From the NCBI RefSeq assembly GCF_050624435.1, contig NC_134541.1, positions 6,648,983 through 6,712,982 on the forward strand: a DNA stretch of 64,000 bases, given 5' to 3'. The notes below the pieces were generated by a model that saw only the letters and a list, made by a program, of their open reading frames with translations, was not told where the DNA came from and did not search any database. Both the position numbers and the translations under genes were made by a program. The number at the start of each line of letters is the position of its first letter. Positions within the stretch are counted from its first letter, which is position 1. Source of the stretch: Tenrec ecaudatus. Lineage: Eukaryota > Chordata > Mammalia > Afrosoricida > Tenrecidae. This document shows, one piece after another, positions 1 through 19,640 of the stretch.

Positions 1-100
1 GGTCGGATCTGTAGGATATGCATCCCTATATACACAGATCTACACACAACTAGCAGACACAACACACATCACTCACATGCCATAAACACCACTAAATGAA

Positions 101-225
101 GAGCTCTGGCGCAGTGGTCAAGTGCTCAGCTGCTAATCTGAAGGTTGGTGGTTCGAACCCGCCAGTGGCTCTTTGGGAGACCGGCCTGGTTCCATAGAGA
201 TTACAGCCTAGAAAGCTTTATGGGG
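101..225 (+). mobile_element. AfroSINE with intact Pol III boxes
   Basis: Head GAGCTCTGGCGCAGTGGTCA carries an A box and GGTTCGAACCC a perfect B box, the tRNA-derived promoter of this afrotherian SINE. The body is truncated after about 125 bp. Confidence 0.85.
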
Positions 226-394
226 CACCTCATGGCAACATATCACTGCTTATTAGTACAGCTTAAATCACTCCCTACATATATTCATTGTGCATTTCTC
301 TGGTGCATCAGAAATATAACAGATAGCACTGTTACCCTGTGCATGGTATATCACTCTATAGTATTACAGATGTAACTCATGTCCATACAGTGCA

Positions 395-480
395 ATATAA
401 GGGGCTTCCAAAAGCTTGTGGGAACAGGGAATGAAAAGATAATGGAATTGTTCCATGGACTTTTTGAAGCCCCACCTATA
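395..480. mobile_element. Palindromic MITE, probably mariner-type
   Basis: Near-perfect inverted repeat of about 26 bp per arm: GGGGCTTCCAAAAG on the left, and CTTTTTGAAGCCCC on the right. TATA stands at both outer edges, consistent with TA target duplication. The centre carries GAAAAGATAATGG. No transposase. Confidence 0.6.
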
Positions 481-744
481 GCACATATATGATAACACGG
501 AAACAAAGTGAACACTCAAAAGTTGCGAAATAAACTAATTTGTGAAGGGCCGTGCCAATCGCAAAACCTCCATGGTGCGCAGATTATTCACATTCAAACT
601 GCATATTGTAGACAGTACACGAGTCCACGTATGCGTGCACATCGCTATCATATACAATCGGTTATGGTCAACCATTTCAGGAGGTAACATAGGCTCAAGA
701 GCCGACAGTCTTGAAGGAAGAGCCCAGATAGGACTGTGGTCCCC
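481..744. other. Unassigned stretch before the RTE copy
   Basis: No gene or clear repeat recognised; possibly older RTE sequence too decayed to align by eye. Confidence 0.3.
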
Positions 745-1682
745 AAATTAACAAGGTCCCCAAATTAACAAAATACCAATTGAGATGTTTCAATAAGTGG
801 AAGCACTTGCTTGTTTATGGCTTGAAGTCCTAAAGATTTGTTCAGCAGATTGGAAGAAATCCTTATTTGTGTTTCCATCCGCAAGAACGGGGCTCCAACA
901 GAATTGTCAAGCCTTATCATTACTATCATTGAAGTGAAAATTTGCCGAAGAGAAATTAAAAAATGATTGCTGAAACACACAGTCAGGGAACTGGCGGATT
1001 TCAAGCTGGATTCAGAAGAGGATGTAGAACAAGAGATATTATTGCTGCTGTCAGATGGATCTTGGCTGAGAGCAGAGAACACCAGTAAGATGTTTACCTA
1101 TGTTTTATTGACTCTGTGAAGGCTTTCAACTGCGTCAATCAGAACAAATTACTATTGTGCTCATGCAGAACCTGTTCATAGTCTAAGGAGTACACAGTGC
1201 ATGTACATAGTACATACTCTAACAGAACAAGGGAATGCTGCCTGGCTTCAGATGAGGAAAGGTGTGCATCAAGACTGTGTCCTTCCGTTATATTTATTCA
1301 ATTGACATACAGAGCAAATAATCTGAGAAACTGGAATATGTGAAGAGTACAGCATCAGAATTAGAAGACTACTCGTTAACAACCTACCATATGCAGATGA
1401 CACAACTTTGCTTGCTGAAAGTGAAAAAGACTTACATATTTACTAATGAAGACCAGAGCTTACAGGTTTCAGCGTGGCTGACACCTCAACACAAAGAAAA
1501 GCGAAATCTTCCCACCTGGACCAATAAGCAACATCATGATAAGGGAGAACATACTGACCTTGTCAGCGTTCGTTTTGCTTGGATCCACAGTCAATACCTA
1601 TGGAAGGATCAATCAAGAAAACATATGGTACATTGCATTAGGCAAATCTCCAGCAAAAAGACCTCTTCAAAAAGTATTATCA
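745..1682 (+). mobile_element. RTE LINE, reverse transcriptase fragment (dead)
   Basis: Conceptual translation shows RT landmarks in order: FQAGFRRG at 999-1022, CFIDSVKAFNC at 1101-1133 and PYADDTTLLAESEKD from about 1387, with the catalytic YADD at 1390-1401. Frameshifts and stops separate them. The copy continues at 2151 after an L1-type insertion. Confidence 0.88.
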
Positions 1683-2138
1683 CCCCCCCATATCATGATC
1701 CTTGTTATATCTTACAAATATGTCTAGACCAGAGCATGTACACTGGTACAAATACGAAGCTCTCAACACACAGAATGCAGGACAGATAAATCCCTCAGGA
1801 CCAATAATGAGAGTAACAGTACCATGAGGGGAGGGGGAAGGTGGGGGAGTAAGGGGGCACTAATCCACAGTGATTGACATACACCCCCGGTGGGGGTGGG
1901 GCAAACAATAGAAATGTGGGTGAAGGGAGACAGCAGATGGCATAAAATATGAAAACAAAAATAATTTCTAAATTATCAAGGGTTCAAAAGAGGCACTGAT
2001 ACCAAGGGTTCAAGTCAGAAGAAATTATTTGGAAATGATGATGACAACCTAAGTGCAAATGTGCTTGATACAATTGATGTATGGATGGTTATAAGAGCTT
2101 CAAGAGCCCCCAATAAAATTATTTATTCAAGATTTTTT
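1683..2138 (+). mobile_element. L1-type 3' tail inserted in RTE
   Basis: Ends in AATAAAATT and an A/T-rich tail. Flanked by a 12-bp TSD AAAGTATTATCA (1671-1682 and 2139-2150). It has the purine-rich GGGGAGGGGGAAGG tract and the AATTGATGTATG motif shared by the other copies of this family. Confidence 0.85.
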
Positions 2139-2150
2139 AAAGTATTATCA

Positions 2151-2380
2151 AAGCAAATATATCACTTTGCAAGCTATGGCCGAGCCATGGTCTTTTCAAC
2201 GGTCTCCAAGATGTGCCAGAGCTGGGCAGTGAATCACGATGACCAAAGAACTGTTGCCTTTGAATTATGGTGTTGGTGAAGTCTACTGAACATACCATGG
2301 AATTCCAGACTAACAAGTAACTCTGTCCTGGATGAACTAGTCAGAATGCTCTTAAGAAGTGAGGATAAAAACCAAGCCAA
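2151..2380 (+). mobile_element. RTE LINE, continuation after L1 insertion
   Basis: Resumes the RTE C-terminal region (TTTGAATTATGGTGTTGG, encoding FELWCW) that the L1 tail interrupts. Confidence 0.8.
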
Positions 2381-2555
2381 ACTCACTGCTATGGAGTCAA
2401 TTCCAGCTCACAGTGACCCCATAGGACAGAGTGGAATCGCCTCTGTGGGGTTCCAAGATTGCAATGTCTGACAGGAGTAGAAAGCCTCATCTCTCACCCA
2501 AGGCACAGCTGATAGTTTCAAACTGCTTACCTTATGGTTAGCAGCCCAATACATA
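2381..2555 (-). mobile_element. AfroSINE inserted in RTE
   Basis: Reverse-orientation SINE from its tail (ACTCACTGCTATGGAGTC) to its tRNA-like head (GGTTAGCAGCCCAA), splitting the RTE copy. Confidence 0.85.
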
Positions 2556-2564
2556 TCCATCCCA

Positions 2565-2795
2565 TGACCAGGGAGGAAGCAGTCCCTGGAGAAGGACATC
2601 ATGCATGGTGGAGGGTCAGCAAAAAGAGGAAGATCGAGAACCAGGTGGACAGACACTTTGGCTCCAACAGTGGGTCCAAACAGAGCCATGATTGGAAGGA
2701 GGGTGTAGGATGGTGGAGTATTTCATTTTATTTTACAGGGGGTCGCTAAGAGTGCAAACAGAGTTGACAGCACCGACCAACACCGTCAGGATTCG
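2565..2795 (+). mobile_element. RTE LINE 3' end
   Basis: CCTGGAGAAGGACATCATGC and AAAAAGAGGAAGA mark the RTE 3' region; the terminus at about 2740-2790 is a degraded version of the shared RTE/SINE tail. Confidence 0.75.
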
Positions 2796-2804
2796 ATAGA
2801 TACA

Positions 2805-2862
2805 TCATGTGCTCAGCACAATGCATGACCCATAGTAAATGTTCAATAAATAAAACCGATTG
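2805..2862 (+). mobile_element. MIR SINE fragment
   Basis: GTGCTCAGCACAATGCAT to AAATGTTCAATAAATA is the MIR 3' region, an old mammal-wide SINE. Confidence 0.55.
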
Positions 2863-2869
2863 TGGTGCT

Positions 2870-4700
2870 GTTGTTCTTTTCAAAGACGCAAACAATTCAG
2901 GAACATATTCTTAAATTTAAAAACAAGGTGAAAAATACATATAATAGGCTCCCTTGGATTAAATAACAACAGCAAATAAAAACTTACATATTCATTTGTG
3001 TTTCCATAAAGCTTCTGACAGGAAACACTAGAAACATTGGCTGCTTCTAAAGAGGGGTATGGGAGGCTGGGGTCTGGGTGGGAGGGACTGTCCTCCCTGA
3101 CGCCTTTTTAATTCAAGGCCTGAGAGTGTACCCCTGCTCAAAAACCCGTGAGAAATGAAAGAAAACACAGTGCTTGGCCCAGAGCAAGCCCCTTGCTGGG
3201 GGCCGTCATGTAGCACATATTCTCGGGATGGCGACTTTTGTATAAGGATGAGTATGTCACATTCCAATTTTCCTGAAAACATCCCTATCTGGCAGCAAGA
3301 TTTACCCAAGCAGCGGCCGATTGTATGGTGGCCTTGGCAGAACTAGGGATGACACTCAGTACCTCCCTCTGCTCCAGTAGCAAGAGGTACCAGGAGGGAT
3401 CTCCACCTCTTCCCTTTACACCACTTGCTAACCCCAAACTCAACATCGATGTATGTGGTCCTTCTATTTCCAAGCCAATGGCCTGGACATGTTTAAAGTG
3501 CAGGCTCTTCCAACTGGCTTCAATACATGCCTGAAGGTTCTTGGGACCAAGTAGCACATGTGTTGCCTCCATTCCATATGATCTTCCTGGCACCAGCACT
3601 TCTTGGGAAGATGAAGCGAATCTGTGGTCGGGCTTGTTCCCCTAGGAAATTAAGGAAGCCCCAGGAGGCTTGGGATCTATTCTTTCTAGGTCAATGCCAG
3701 GAAGCTCCTCGTTTCCAGTGACCTTCCCCAGCCACGTCTGCTTTTATTATTTGCCCCAGTCCGTTCTTTCTGAAGTGTCCTTCCTTGTTTACCGGCCAGC
3801 TCCCGTCCCACACTAGACTCACACAGGGCTCACACGTCTTTTGCTCGTGATTACGCCCCAGGCTTACGATGGAGGAAGTATTCCGTAAACAAGGATGAAG
3901 AAATGGGAAAAGCAGCAGCGTGCCTGTGCCCCCACCCAGGCCCTCCAGAGTGAGGAAGCGCAGAGAAAAGATGGGCACAGCAAAGATGGCAGAGCTAGCA
4001 CCACGCAGCTGGGGCAGCAATTTCCTACCCTAGCCGGCATCCGAGTGGTCCTTATAGGAAACTTCTCTGGCCCAAACGTCATCAGGGTTGCCTGTCTTGT
4101 TGGGAGTGATGTGCAAAATCCCATTGGTACCCCACCTCTCCTGCAGGATTTTCCCGATCCCATCCCACCCCATTCCACTGCAGCCAGACCTCTGGCTCTT
4201 CTCAGAATACACCAGGCCCACCCACAGCGGGATCTCTGCCCGCGCTGCTCTCCCCTGGGAATCCTCTCCTCGGGGTGTCTTGCTGAGCCTGCCCTCTCTA
4301 CTTCCTCCAGGTCTTTGCTTAATTTTCTTTCTTTTCTTGTTTCCTATTTCCACCTGGAATATTGCTTCTTTTTATTTATTTATTTTTAATTTCTCCAACC
4401 ATGTACTAGGAGGGACAGATCGTGCAAGAAAGAACCAGGAACTGTGGGTGAGAGAACACTGTGAAGGAAGGCTGAAAACACTTGCAGAGGGTCATTGGAA
4501 GAGCGACCACGGCCCTCCTTCGGTAATGCTGCTAGCGGGGCAGCATGGGTGCCCGGCACCAAAGTGGTCCTGCGAAGACCAGGCGACCAGTGTGGCCCGT
4601 GAGAATTCTGCTGACCCTCAGAACCATGCAGAGCAGATGGTCTGAAGACCCTAAGCCAAACCAAATCAAAGCCCCAAGCCCATTGCTGCCGGGCTGATTC
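2870..4700. other. Unassigned intergenic DNA
   Basis: Mixed composition with many short open frames on both strands, none with codon pattern, homology or splice context that I recognise. A T/A-rich stretch lies at 4370-4395. Confidence 0.4.
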
Positions 4701-4704
4701 TGCT

Positions 4705-4832
4705 TCACGCAGAGCCTCTAGGGCAGAGTAGGGCTGCCCCAGCGTTTCCTATGTTGTCATCTCTAGCGGGCAGAGCGCCACATCATTCTCCCACGGTGAG
4801 CAGCCAACTGCTTCACCACGGCGCAAGGAGGG
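4705..4832 (-). mobile_element. AfroSINE, internally deleted
   Basis: GGGCAGAGTAGGGCTGCCCC, CACATCATTCTCCCACGG and GTGAGCAGCC are SINE blocks brought together by a deletion. Confidence 0.6.
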
Positions 4833-7800
4833 TTCCTTCTGACCATCTCACTTGGCTTGAAACTCCCGTCCTGCCTACAGCATGCGCGGCCTATCCCAGC
4901 CCCGCCCCATGTTTCTTTTTCTCCCCCGTCCCCTCACAAACCCACTGCTTATCTGCCTCCCTCTCTTGCATGTAAGCCGGGCTCACATTCAAACATGTGC
5001 AGATCGGTGGCTTTCTCCTTCCCCATGGGTACGTTCAACAAGGATGGCTTTCAGGAACCGATGAACCCAACTCTCCTGAAGGCCCACCAAATCTCTTCCC
5101 CCCTGGGTAGTGAGGCTAGGGAGACTCAGCCTGACACCCTCCTGAGGGTGGAAATAGAAAAAACGGCCTGAGTTGTGAGACCTTGGAAAGGTCCCTCTCT
5201 TCTCTGGGCCTTGGCGTCTCTATATCTAAGGGCACATGGTGGGCTAGTGTGCCTTCATGATCCGATGCTCTTGTTGGGAAAAGTGCTGCCATCTTGAATG
5301 TGAATCGGTCCCGAAGGGGAATTCCTCATGCCATGCGTGGCACGGATCTCACCAAGCGGCAGATGACGGCCTTCCTGGTGGTGGCCCTGAGGCACGATGA
5401 GACTCCAAGAGGGGGCTGTTGGCACGGACCACCCTGGGGACCCCACTATAGCCCAGCTCTTCCTGGGGCTCATATCAGCTCAGGAGCATCGTGTTGGCTA
5501 CTGACCTAGTTTGCTCATGGCAAGACCCTAGTGAGCAAGAGATATGCCTCTGCCCGTGTGAGCTTCACGTCTACCGAAGAAAGCTAGAGTTTCACACGGG
5601 CTTTGTGCTCTTTGGGTGTGGCGGGAACCTAGAGAAGATGCTGAGGACAAAGAACAAATCGCATCCCTTCTCAAGACAAGGTGAGTCTAAGTGAAATTCC
5701 AGAACGAGAAGATCCTCTGAGACAGTGGTTTCTAAACTGGGATCAACAAGAACAAGATTCTGATGGTCAAGATCATCAGCAATTCACTGTGAATAAAATA
5801 GATTCCCAAGCCTTACACTCGGTCAAAGGCAATGGACAGGCATCTCTCTGTGTAGTTCATCCTTTCAAGTGCTTCTGACGGCCCATCGTCTCTCAGGCTT
5901 GGCTGTCATTACTCAGAGAGCTAGCTCGGTGTTAGGGCGCCGGCGGTCGCCAAAGACAACAAGCAGAAAGGCAGAGAGAAATGGACTCCAGAGAGTTTAG
6001 GATTGGCTTTGGATGGAGGTGTCAGGGTGACTTCTCCAAGGAGCTGACGTCCTCTGGAAAGTTCCAGTCAGAGCGCTGTCTTTGCTGGCAGGGATCGTGT
6101 TTAAGGAGGGAGGCGGGACATCACAGCGCACAGAACCGAGTAAAGAGCCTCTGGGCCATGAGATGCCCCTGACGTGGGTGTCGGAACACAAGGGGAAGCT
6201 CTCGTGCAGAGATGAAGGCCCACCTTTAGGCAGGAAGCCACCAAAATATGATCAGGAAGAAAAGAACTAAGGAGAAGTCCCAAAGGCCTTCATGTCTCAG
6301 CAAAATCAAGACACAAGGTCCCCGCTCAGATGCACTCAGCTCACACATCCCCCTCTTAAGACCAGGATCTCTCCAGAAAGAATGTTGGCAAGTAGCATGC
6401 CATACATTGTGGAGAAGCACCACAATCTGACCTTGGGAACATTCTTGACCACACTAGTCCTTGGAATTATGCCTTTCAGCCTAGCTCAGCTTCTTCGCAT
6501 CTCGCCTCCCCACCTCTCCCCACAAGATGTTATCCAGAAGCAGGGGTCTCACACACACAACCTTGCCATAGCGGAGATCTAGGAATCGATGTATGGATAA
6601 CCAAGCAGGCCGAACAGGTGTGTGAGTGAGAGTGTGTGAATACATCTGTTTTAGAGGTTATTTGTACATGTGTTTTTACCTTGGCTGCAATGATATCGAT
6701 GAATGAGATGGAGCACATTGGTTCTTAGACAGAACCAAGCACCTTGAGGGACTGAGTCAATGGGACTGACAATCAGGATCATTTGTCTCTCAGGGGGCCC
6801 CAAGGTAAAGTGGCATAACAAAGTCCACAAAGACAATCAATGTTCTACATCCTACTGGGGCCAGTAGTTCCTGGGCCTTAATACCACGTAAACGGTCAAC
6901 TAAGGTTCAACTACTGGTCTCTCCGTGTCCAGAGAAAGAAGAGTGAGGCGAATTGAAAGGTGTATGGTTAACAATTAGTCCAGCGGACTTGGACTACCCT
7001 GAGATGGGAAGAAATAGATGGTGCCCCACCACTGCTCCGAAAGGGTTCCTAATGGAAGTCCTGGAAGGAGTGGTAGAAAAACATGGAAGAGAACTCCAAA
7101 TCACAAGAGACCAGGCATACGGGTTGTATAAGACCTCCGCTGCCCCCAAGACAGTGACCCTAAGTTACCCCTTCAGGTCTAGAAGTTGGCCCAGCTCCAT
7201 GTTGGAATAATCAACTACTTTAGATCCAAAGGCAGCGCTTACCCCCACAGACTGTTCAGTGTGTTAAGGAAGGAAGATGGGAGGAAACAGGCCACACAGG
7301 GAGGAAGTAGGGCAGGAGAGGGCTCATCGAGGGATGCCTAACTCACAATGTGGTGCAACAAAAGGTCGGAAAAAAACAAATGCCAGGCCCGTGAAAAGGG
7401 AAGGGAAGGCTTTCTTCCCTTTATGAAAGGTTTCTCCGGAACATCCTTCCTTCAGGTCACGAGGGAGACCTGTGACAGGAATTGTTAAAAAGCACGAGGC
7501 CAAGCTTGTTTCCACAGATCACGCTCCACGTTCCAGCGCGGATGTCCAAGGTGCCGCCCGCCTGGCAGCATTATATGGGGCGTGGGCACAGAGCCAGCAG
7601 GGGGGCCGAATCTGGAAGGGGGCAGGCTTTGGTGGCTCCACATGTCAACAAGCCTCCGGAGGGTGGGGTTAGGGGGAGGGGTGTCTGGATCTCAGAGGAG
7701 TCAAAAAAGCAGCCTGTGGATGGAAAGAGAAAAATGGAGGTTCGGCACGTATTATCATCAGGTAGTCCTGGAGCTTGTGAGCATGAACCTTCCTGGTCTC

Positions 7801-8055
7801 CAGCAAAAGGGGAAGATTCTCACAGCCCCCGGCGCCCAGCTGACCGGAGAAGCCGCCTGGTGTCACCACCAATTGCCAGTGCTCCATCACCCTCAAACAC
7901 TAAGGGGACCACTCACTGTTCTCCTGACACGGCGAAGTCCGACCATCTCTACCTAGCTGGCAGGGAAGGCAAATGGAACAGCCAGCCACCCCACAACACG
8001 CCTGCTGAAGGAAAGAGGGGATGAAGACCCCCCAGTCCTGAAAGGTAACAGCAAA
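4833..8055. other. Unassigned intergenic DNA
   Basis: No coding exon, RNA gene or confident repeat seen. Short TG-rich patch at 6600-6645. Confidence 0.4.
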
Positions 8056-8063
8056 TTCTAGAG

Positions 8064-8214
8064 CAGTGGTTCTCAACCTTCCTAATGCCATGACCCTTTA
8101 ATACAGCTCCTCATGCTGTGGTGACCCCGAACCATAACATTATTTTCGTTGCTACTTCATCACTACCATTTTGATAATGTTAAGGGGTCGCGACCCACAG
8201 GTTGAGAACTGCTG
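8064..8214. mobile_element. SPIN-type hAT MITE, complete ends
   Basis: 151 bp with terminal inverted repeats CAGTGGTTCTCAACC and GGTTGAGAACTGCTG. It is flanked by an 8-bp duplication, TTCTAGAG (8056-8063) and TTTTAGAG (8215-8222), differing by one base. The internal sequence (TTATTTTCGTTGCTACTTCA, GGGGTCGCGACCC) matches the SPIN/URR1 nonautonomous hAT family. No transposase is present. Confidence 0.9.
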
Positions 8215-8500
8215 TTTTAGAGGAATCCAGTCTCCTGCCATGGTCTCACCCCCTCACCTCCCACCCCTCACCATGACCCTTTTTCTTGGTTTTGTTCTTA
8301 AACTTCATTCACAGGAACTTCAGGTCTCTGAGCTTACCCTGACAAGACATCCCCATCCCCCGCCCACCAACCAAGCATGACGTCCATTGTTATGGAATCA
8401 CTTCAAATAAGAAACAGGTTCCTTTCTTCCCATCTCCTTTTCTTCCCCACATCTGAATTGGGTCCACATGGCAGATAAAGTCGCCTGGGAGTGCTGACCA

Positions 8501-8543
8501 GGGGGGGGGGGGACGGGGGGGGGACGGGGGGGGGGAGGGGGGG
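8501..8543. repeat. G-rich low-complexity tract
   Basis: Long runs of G separated by AC or A over 43 bases, able to form G-quadruplexes on the plus strand. It produces spurious proline-rich frames on the minus strand. Confidence 0.95.
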
Positions 8544-10290
8544 ACGCAGGATGCTTGCTGTCTTGCAGGAGCCTCTGAGGAGCCAGGTACCACTGGGCAA
8601 TGCCCAGTCCCCAGGCCATGCTCCTGGACTGGAGCAGGAAGATGCTAGACAGTGCATGGTCCCGAGACAATTGATGGGGCATTCTCCTGCACAACCAAAA
8701 AACCCCAAACAAACAAACAAAAAAAACGATCAGCTTCTCCCAGAGGGCAGACTTTGGAGCTGAGTCATGTTGAGTTCCTAAGCGCCCACTGTCCTCTGCC
8801 AGCCAACCCTGGGGCGGCACGGAGGGTCAGTTCAGGGGGAAGGGTGATGAACTAGATGGCTACTGCCATAGGACATATCTAAACACCCTGCTCTGTGAGG
8901 ACAAAGTTACAAGGGGCTGCCAATGCCCACTTCGTGGTCCCTCTCTCAGCCGGGAGCCGATGGGCGGGGTGTCCTTCTCACAAATAAAGAGCTGGGCAGA
9001 AATCTCGAGGTGGCCAGCGCTTTAGTTGGGTCCTTGGTGAGTTTTTGTTTTGTCTGGCAGCAGCTCAGGTCTGGGAGGGACCGGTATTTACAGTGCACCA
9101 GGTCCGGCATGGCTGTCCGGTGGCGCTCCAGTGTAAGAGGACTCAGGAAGACTGAGGAAGAATCCGGACCAGCCCAGTGTATGACTCACTTCAAGCCTTG
9201 GTTGACTTTGGGGCCTTTCCAGAACATTGTCTGTGCTGTGATTCGGCACAGCTCCTAAAAGCCAGACTCTGGTCCAAAAGCAAGTTAAGATGCTGATAAT
9301 ACTGCATTCTCCCTCAGCCCTTTGCCCCCATAACTTCCTCTCACCGCCCCCATCTTGATTGAGAAATAACTGTCAACCTAAGACCCTCCTTTTCATGGCT
9401 CGCAAGCAAAGTCATTGTGATCTTGACACATCAACTAGATAAACCCAACCTAATGGGAACATTCACTGGCCAAGGACAAGCTGCCAAGAGCAAAGTACTA
9501 GGTTGGCAGAGTTTAAATTACTTAATACCTCCCAATGCCAACATTTAAGTTGGGAATTGCTGTGCGCTGGAGAGTTATGAATCAAGGATTATGACTGGAG
9601 CTTAAGCCACGGCCTTATCCAACATGCAAAATCCTTCAGCTTCTACCTCCCTTTGAAGGCAGGCCACTCACGCCAATCTGCAAACAGACCATTTCCTGGA
9701 GGACGTGCCAGGCCACTTCAGCTTGAAATCAAGAATCAGCGGTGTGCATCCAAGATCTTTACAAAAAGCCAGCCAAGTACAGAGGCCCTGCCAGGCTCTG
9801 CTCGCCTAGGACTGACTACAAAGACCCATCAGACAACCAGGTGGATGCCCAGGCAGACGCAGTCAGGTTTCCAGAGAAGTTTCGATTAACTGCAAAGGCT
9901 GATCGAAGGCTGTCTGCCCCATCGAGACCTACAATTGTCCTTCCATATCCATTATGAAAATGTTGGTGTCCACAGACCAGGGTCACAAGAGTATAACGCT
10001 TCTCAAACAGGACCATCTTCCACTTGAAGTTTTACTCCCCCATCTCCCAAAGTTTGGGCCTATGTCAGCTCAATCTCTACATGCCTCAACAGCCTCCGGG
10101 GATTGGGGGGGGGGTCCCCTGTACCAAATGTAGTAAAGGAATTTGCATATGGGACAACGGAGTGAGACTTCGGGTCTCTGCAGCATCCAGTTCAACTCCT
10201 TCAACTACATTCCAGTACAACCCAGAGAGCTCAGCCACCGTCCCATTCATTCTAGACTTCCAAAGACAGAGAATTAACTTCTAGCCAGCC
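8544..10290. other. Unassigned DNA downstream of TFAP2C
   Basis: No gene recognised between the G-tract and the TFAP2C polyadenylation site; a 10-base G run lies at 10105-10114. Confidence 0.4.
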
Positions 10291-10294
10291 ATTC

Positions 10295-11701
10295 ACATTC
10301 TATCGAGAATACTTTTATTATACAGATACCATATACACAACAGGATTCTTTAAGGAACATTTACAGCCATGGAGTACAGTCCCAAACCTCCATTTTTTTT
10401 ACACACGCACACGCATACATATACATACACACAACGCACTCTCACTCCAGGGGTTTGGCCCAACAGGAAGGAGACAAAGTTATTGCCTTGTGAACAACCT
10501 GTGTCAGTTAAATAGAATCTTCCCAATGTCTCATCATGATGGGAGGCTCACATCCTCTTCACATCCTCACATCCTCGTCGTCACAATACCCTGTGTACAT
10601 AGGAATAAAACCTAAAGGTGCGCTATCGGTCACCCCACCACCCTTTTAAAAAGTTAATATTAAAATCAAATCTTAAAAAAAATCCAAAGGAGTTCACCAG
10701 TTTATTTACAGGCCCCGTTAAATTATGTATAAATAATATCCGCAGTCAACGCCATTCCTCAGTCATCACAGGGAAGCTGGGCAGACGCCAAGGCCTCCAA
10801 GCTCACTCTTCAGAACGAAGTCCAAAATAAAAGGGGAATAAAACCAAGCAAGATCTGAAATAAATAGGCAAATAAAGCTTCAGTACCTGCAAGGAACGAG
10901 TCATCTCAAAGTCCTCCGTTTCGAAGAGTTCGCGTAACCAGTTTTTTTTTTTTTAAATTAAAGATGTGTGTGTGTGCAATAGAAAAGCCCTCTTCAGCAG
11001 GCTAGTTCCACAAGCTCCCTACCACCCCAGGCGCCTTTTGAACAAGATGCGCGTGTGTGGTGCGGAACACCGCCTAGGGCTCCAGCATAACTGTGGGGGT
11101 GGCCTGGGCTCCTTGCTGTCCAGTGGGGCACTGGGAGTCAGAAAATGCCGATGCCTCACCCGTGCGGTAGGGTACCTTTGCCGTCTAGTACAGGATTTAA
11201 TATCTGAAGTGAAATACTTTATAAGGTAAATACTTATGTGGACCCCAAAAGGCAGCCATTGCTCTCAAATGTGGGAAGGGAGGGGATTCTGGGTAATCTA
11301 AATCACGTTAATTGACCTCGCAACGCTCAAGCGTGTGGTTCTTGTTGGCTGAGGGGGCGGCTATATGAGTTCGATCTAAAACCGTAGCACCAACTTTGAG
11401 AATGGGGTTCAAAAAATTCTTTTAAGAGGGGGAGGGAAGAATACTTGGCTTATCTTCTGATGCCTGGTCCAAAAGTTAGGAGACCTCGGGCGATAGAGAA
11501 ACAATGAAAACTCTGCAGGTGTATTTTTAAAAAACAAACCAAAAACACCAACAAAGTATAGCAATTACTGCCAATCCAGAAATCAACAGGAAGGTAGGTA
11601 ACAAAGTGGCCCCCAGAGCCAGAGGGGCTCCGAGTCCATCAAGCGCTCGCTCCCACTGTCCCGCCTCTTAAGACTCTTGGTCCCTTGGTCACAACTCAGT
11701 C
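10295..11701 (-). other. TFAP2C: TFAP2C 3' UTR
   Basis: About 1.4 kb between the stop codon and the polyadenylation signal, free of SINE or LINE copies. It is AT-rich distally, with a T-run and short GT stretch (10940-10977) and a CA-rich tract (10387-10440). The 3' end is inferred from the signal; cleavage is expected 10-30 bases beyond it. Confidence 0.8.
10314..10319 (-). terminator. TFAP2C: TFAP2C polyadenylation signal
   Basis: AATAAA on the minus strand about 1.4 kb past the stop codon. It sits within the last sequence of plausible transcript character before unassigned intergenic DNA. Confidence 0.7.
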
Positions 11702-19282
<7,581 letters not shown>

Positions 19283-19640
19283 GGCGTCCGGCGTCCCCCA
19301 AAACAGGCGCCAGTTAAATCCAGGCTCCCCCCACCCCCCAAGCGGTAAGTCCAAGATCGGGGTCACGGTGGCCAGGCCTTTGCCGCCGCCCCCGCCGCAC
19401 GCGGGCCTCCTTGGCTGGGTCACTGAGCGAGCATCGGCGGCTCCGCGAGCGTCGGTGCGGCCGCCGCAAGTGTAAACACCCCGGGCGCGGAGCGTGGAGG
19501 CCGCGCTGGTGCTGTCTGTCCCGGCGATAGCCGGGGGACCCGTGCGCCTTAATGAGAAGGAAATTATCATAACTCCTCCCCCGGGGCCGGCGCGAGGCCC
19601 GGGCGCCGGGCGGGGCGGGCCCCCAACCAGTCCCGGCCAA
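19283..19640 (-). promoter_or_regulatory. TFAP2C: TFAP2C 5' UTR and proximal promoter
   Basis: CpG-dense DNA immediately upstream of the ATG. A GC-box cluster (Sp1-type GGGCGGGGCGGG) lies at about 19608-19620, next to an AT-rich patch at 19550-19572. No canonical TATA box is placed convincingly, as expected for a CpG-island promoter. The exact initiation site cannot be read from sequence. Confidence 0.65.

Noticed and set aside
101-175. tRNA gene-like sequence with A and B boxes
   Set aside because: It is the tRNA-derived head of an AfroSINE; no complete cloverleaf, and the same head recurs throughout the window.
1340-1789. Plus-strand frame of 149 codons as a host gene
   Set aside because: Out-of-frame reading of the RTE reverse transcriptase running into an L1 tail.
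8398-8820. Minus-strand proline-rich frame of 140 codons
   Set aside because: The proline run is a translation of the poly-G tract; no homology or splice signals.
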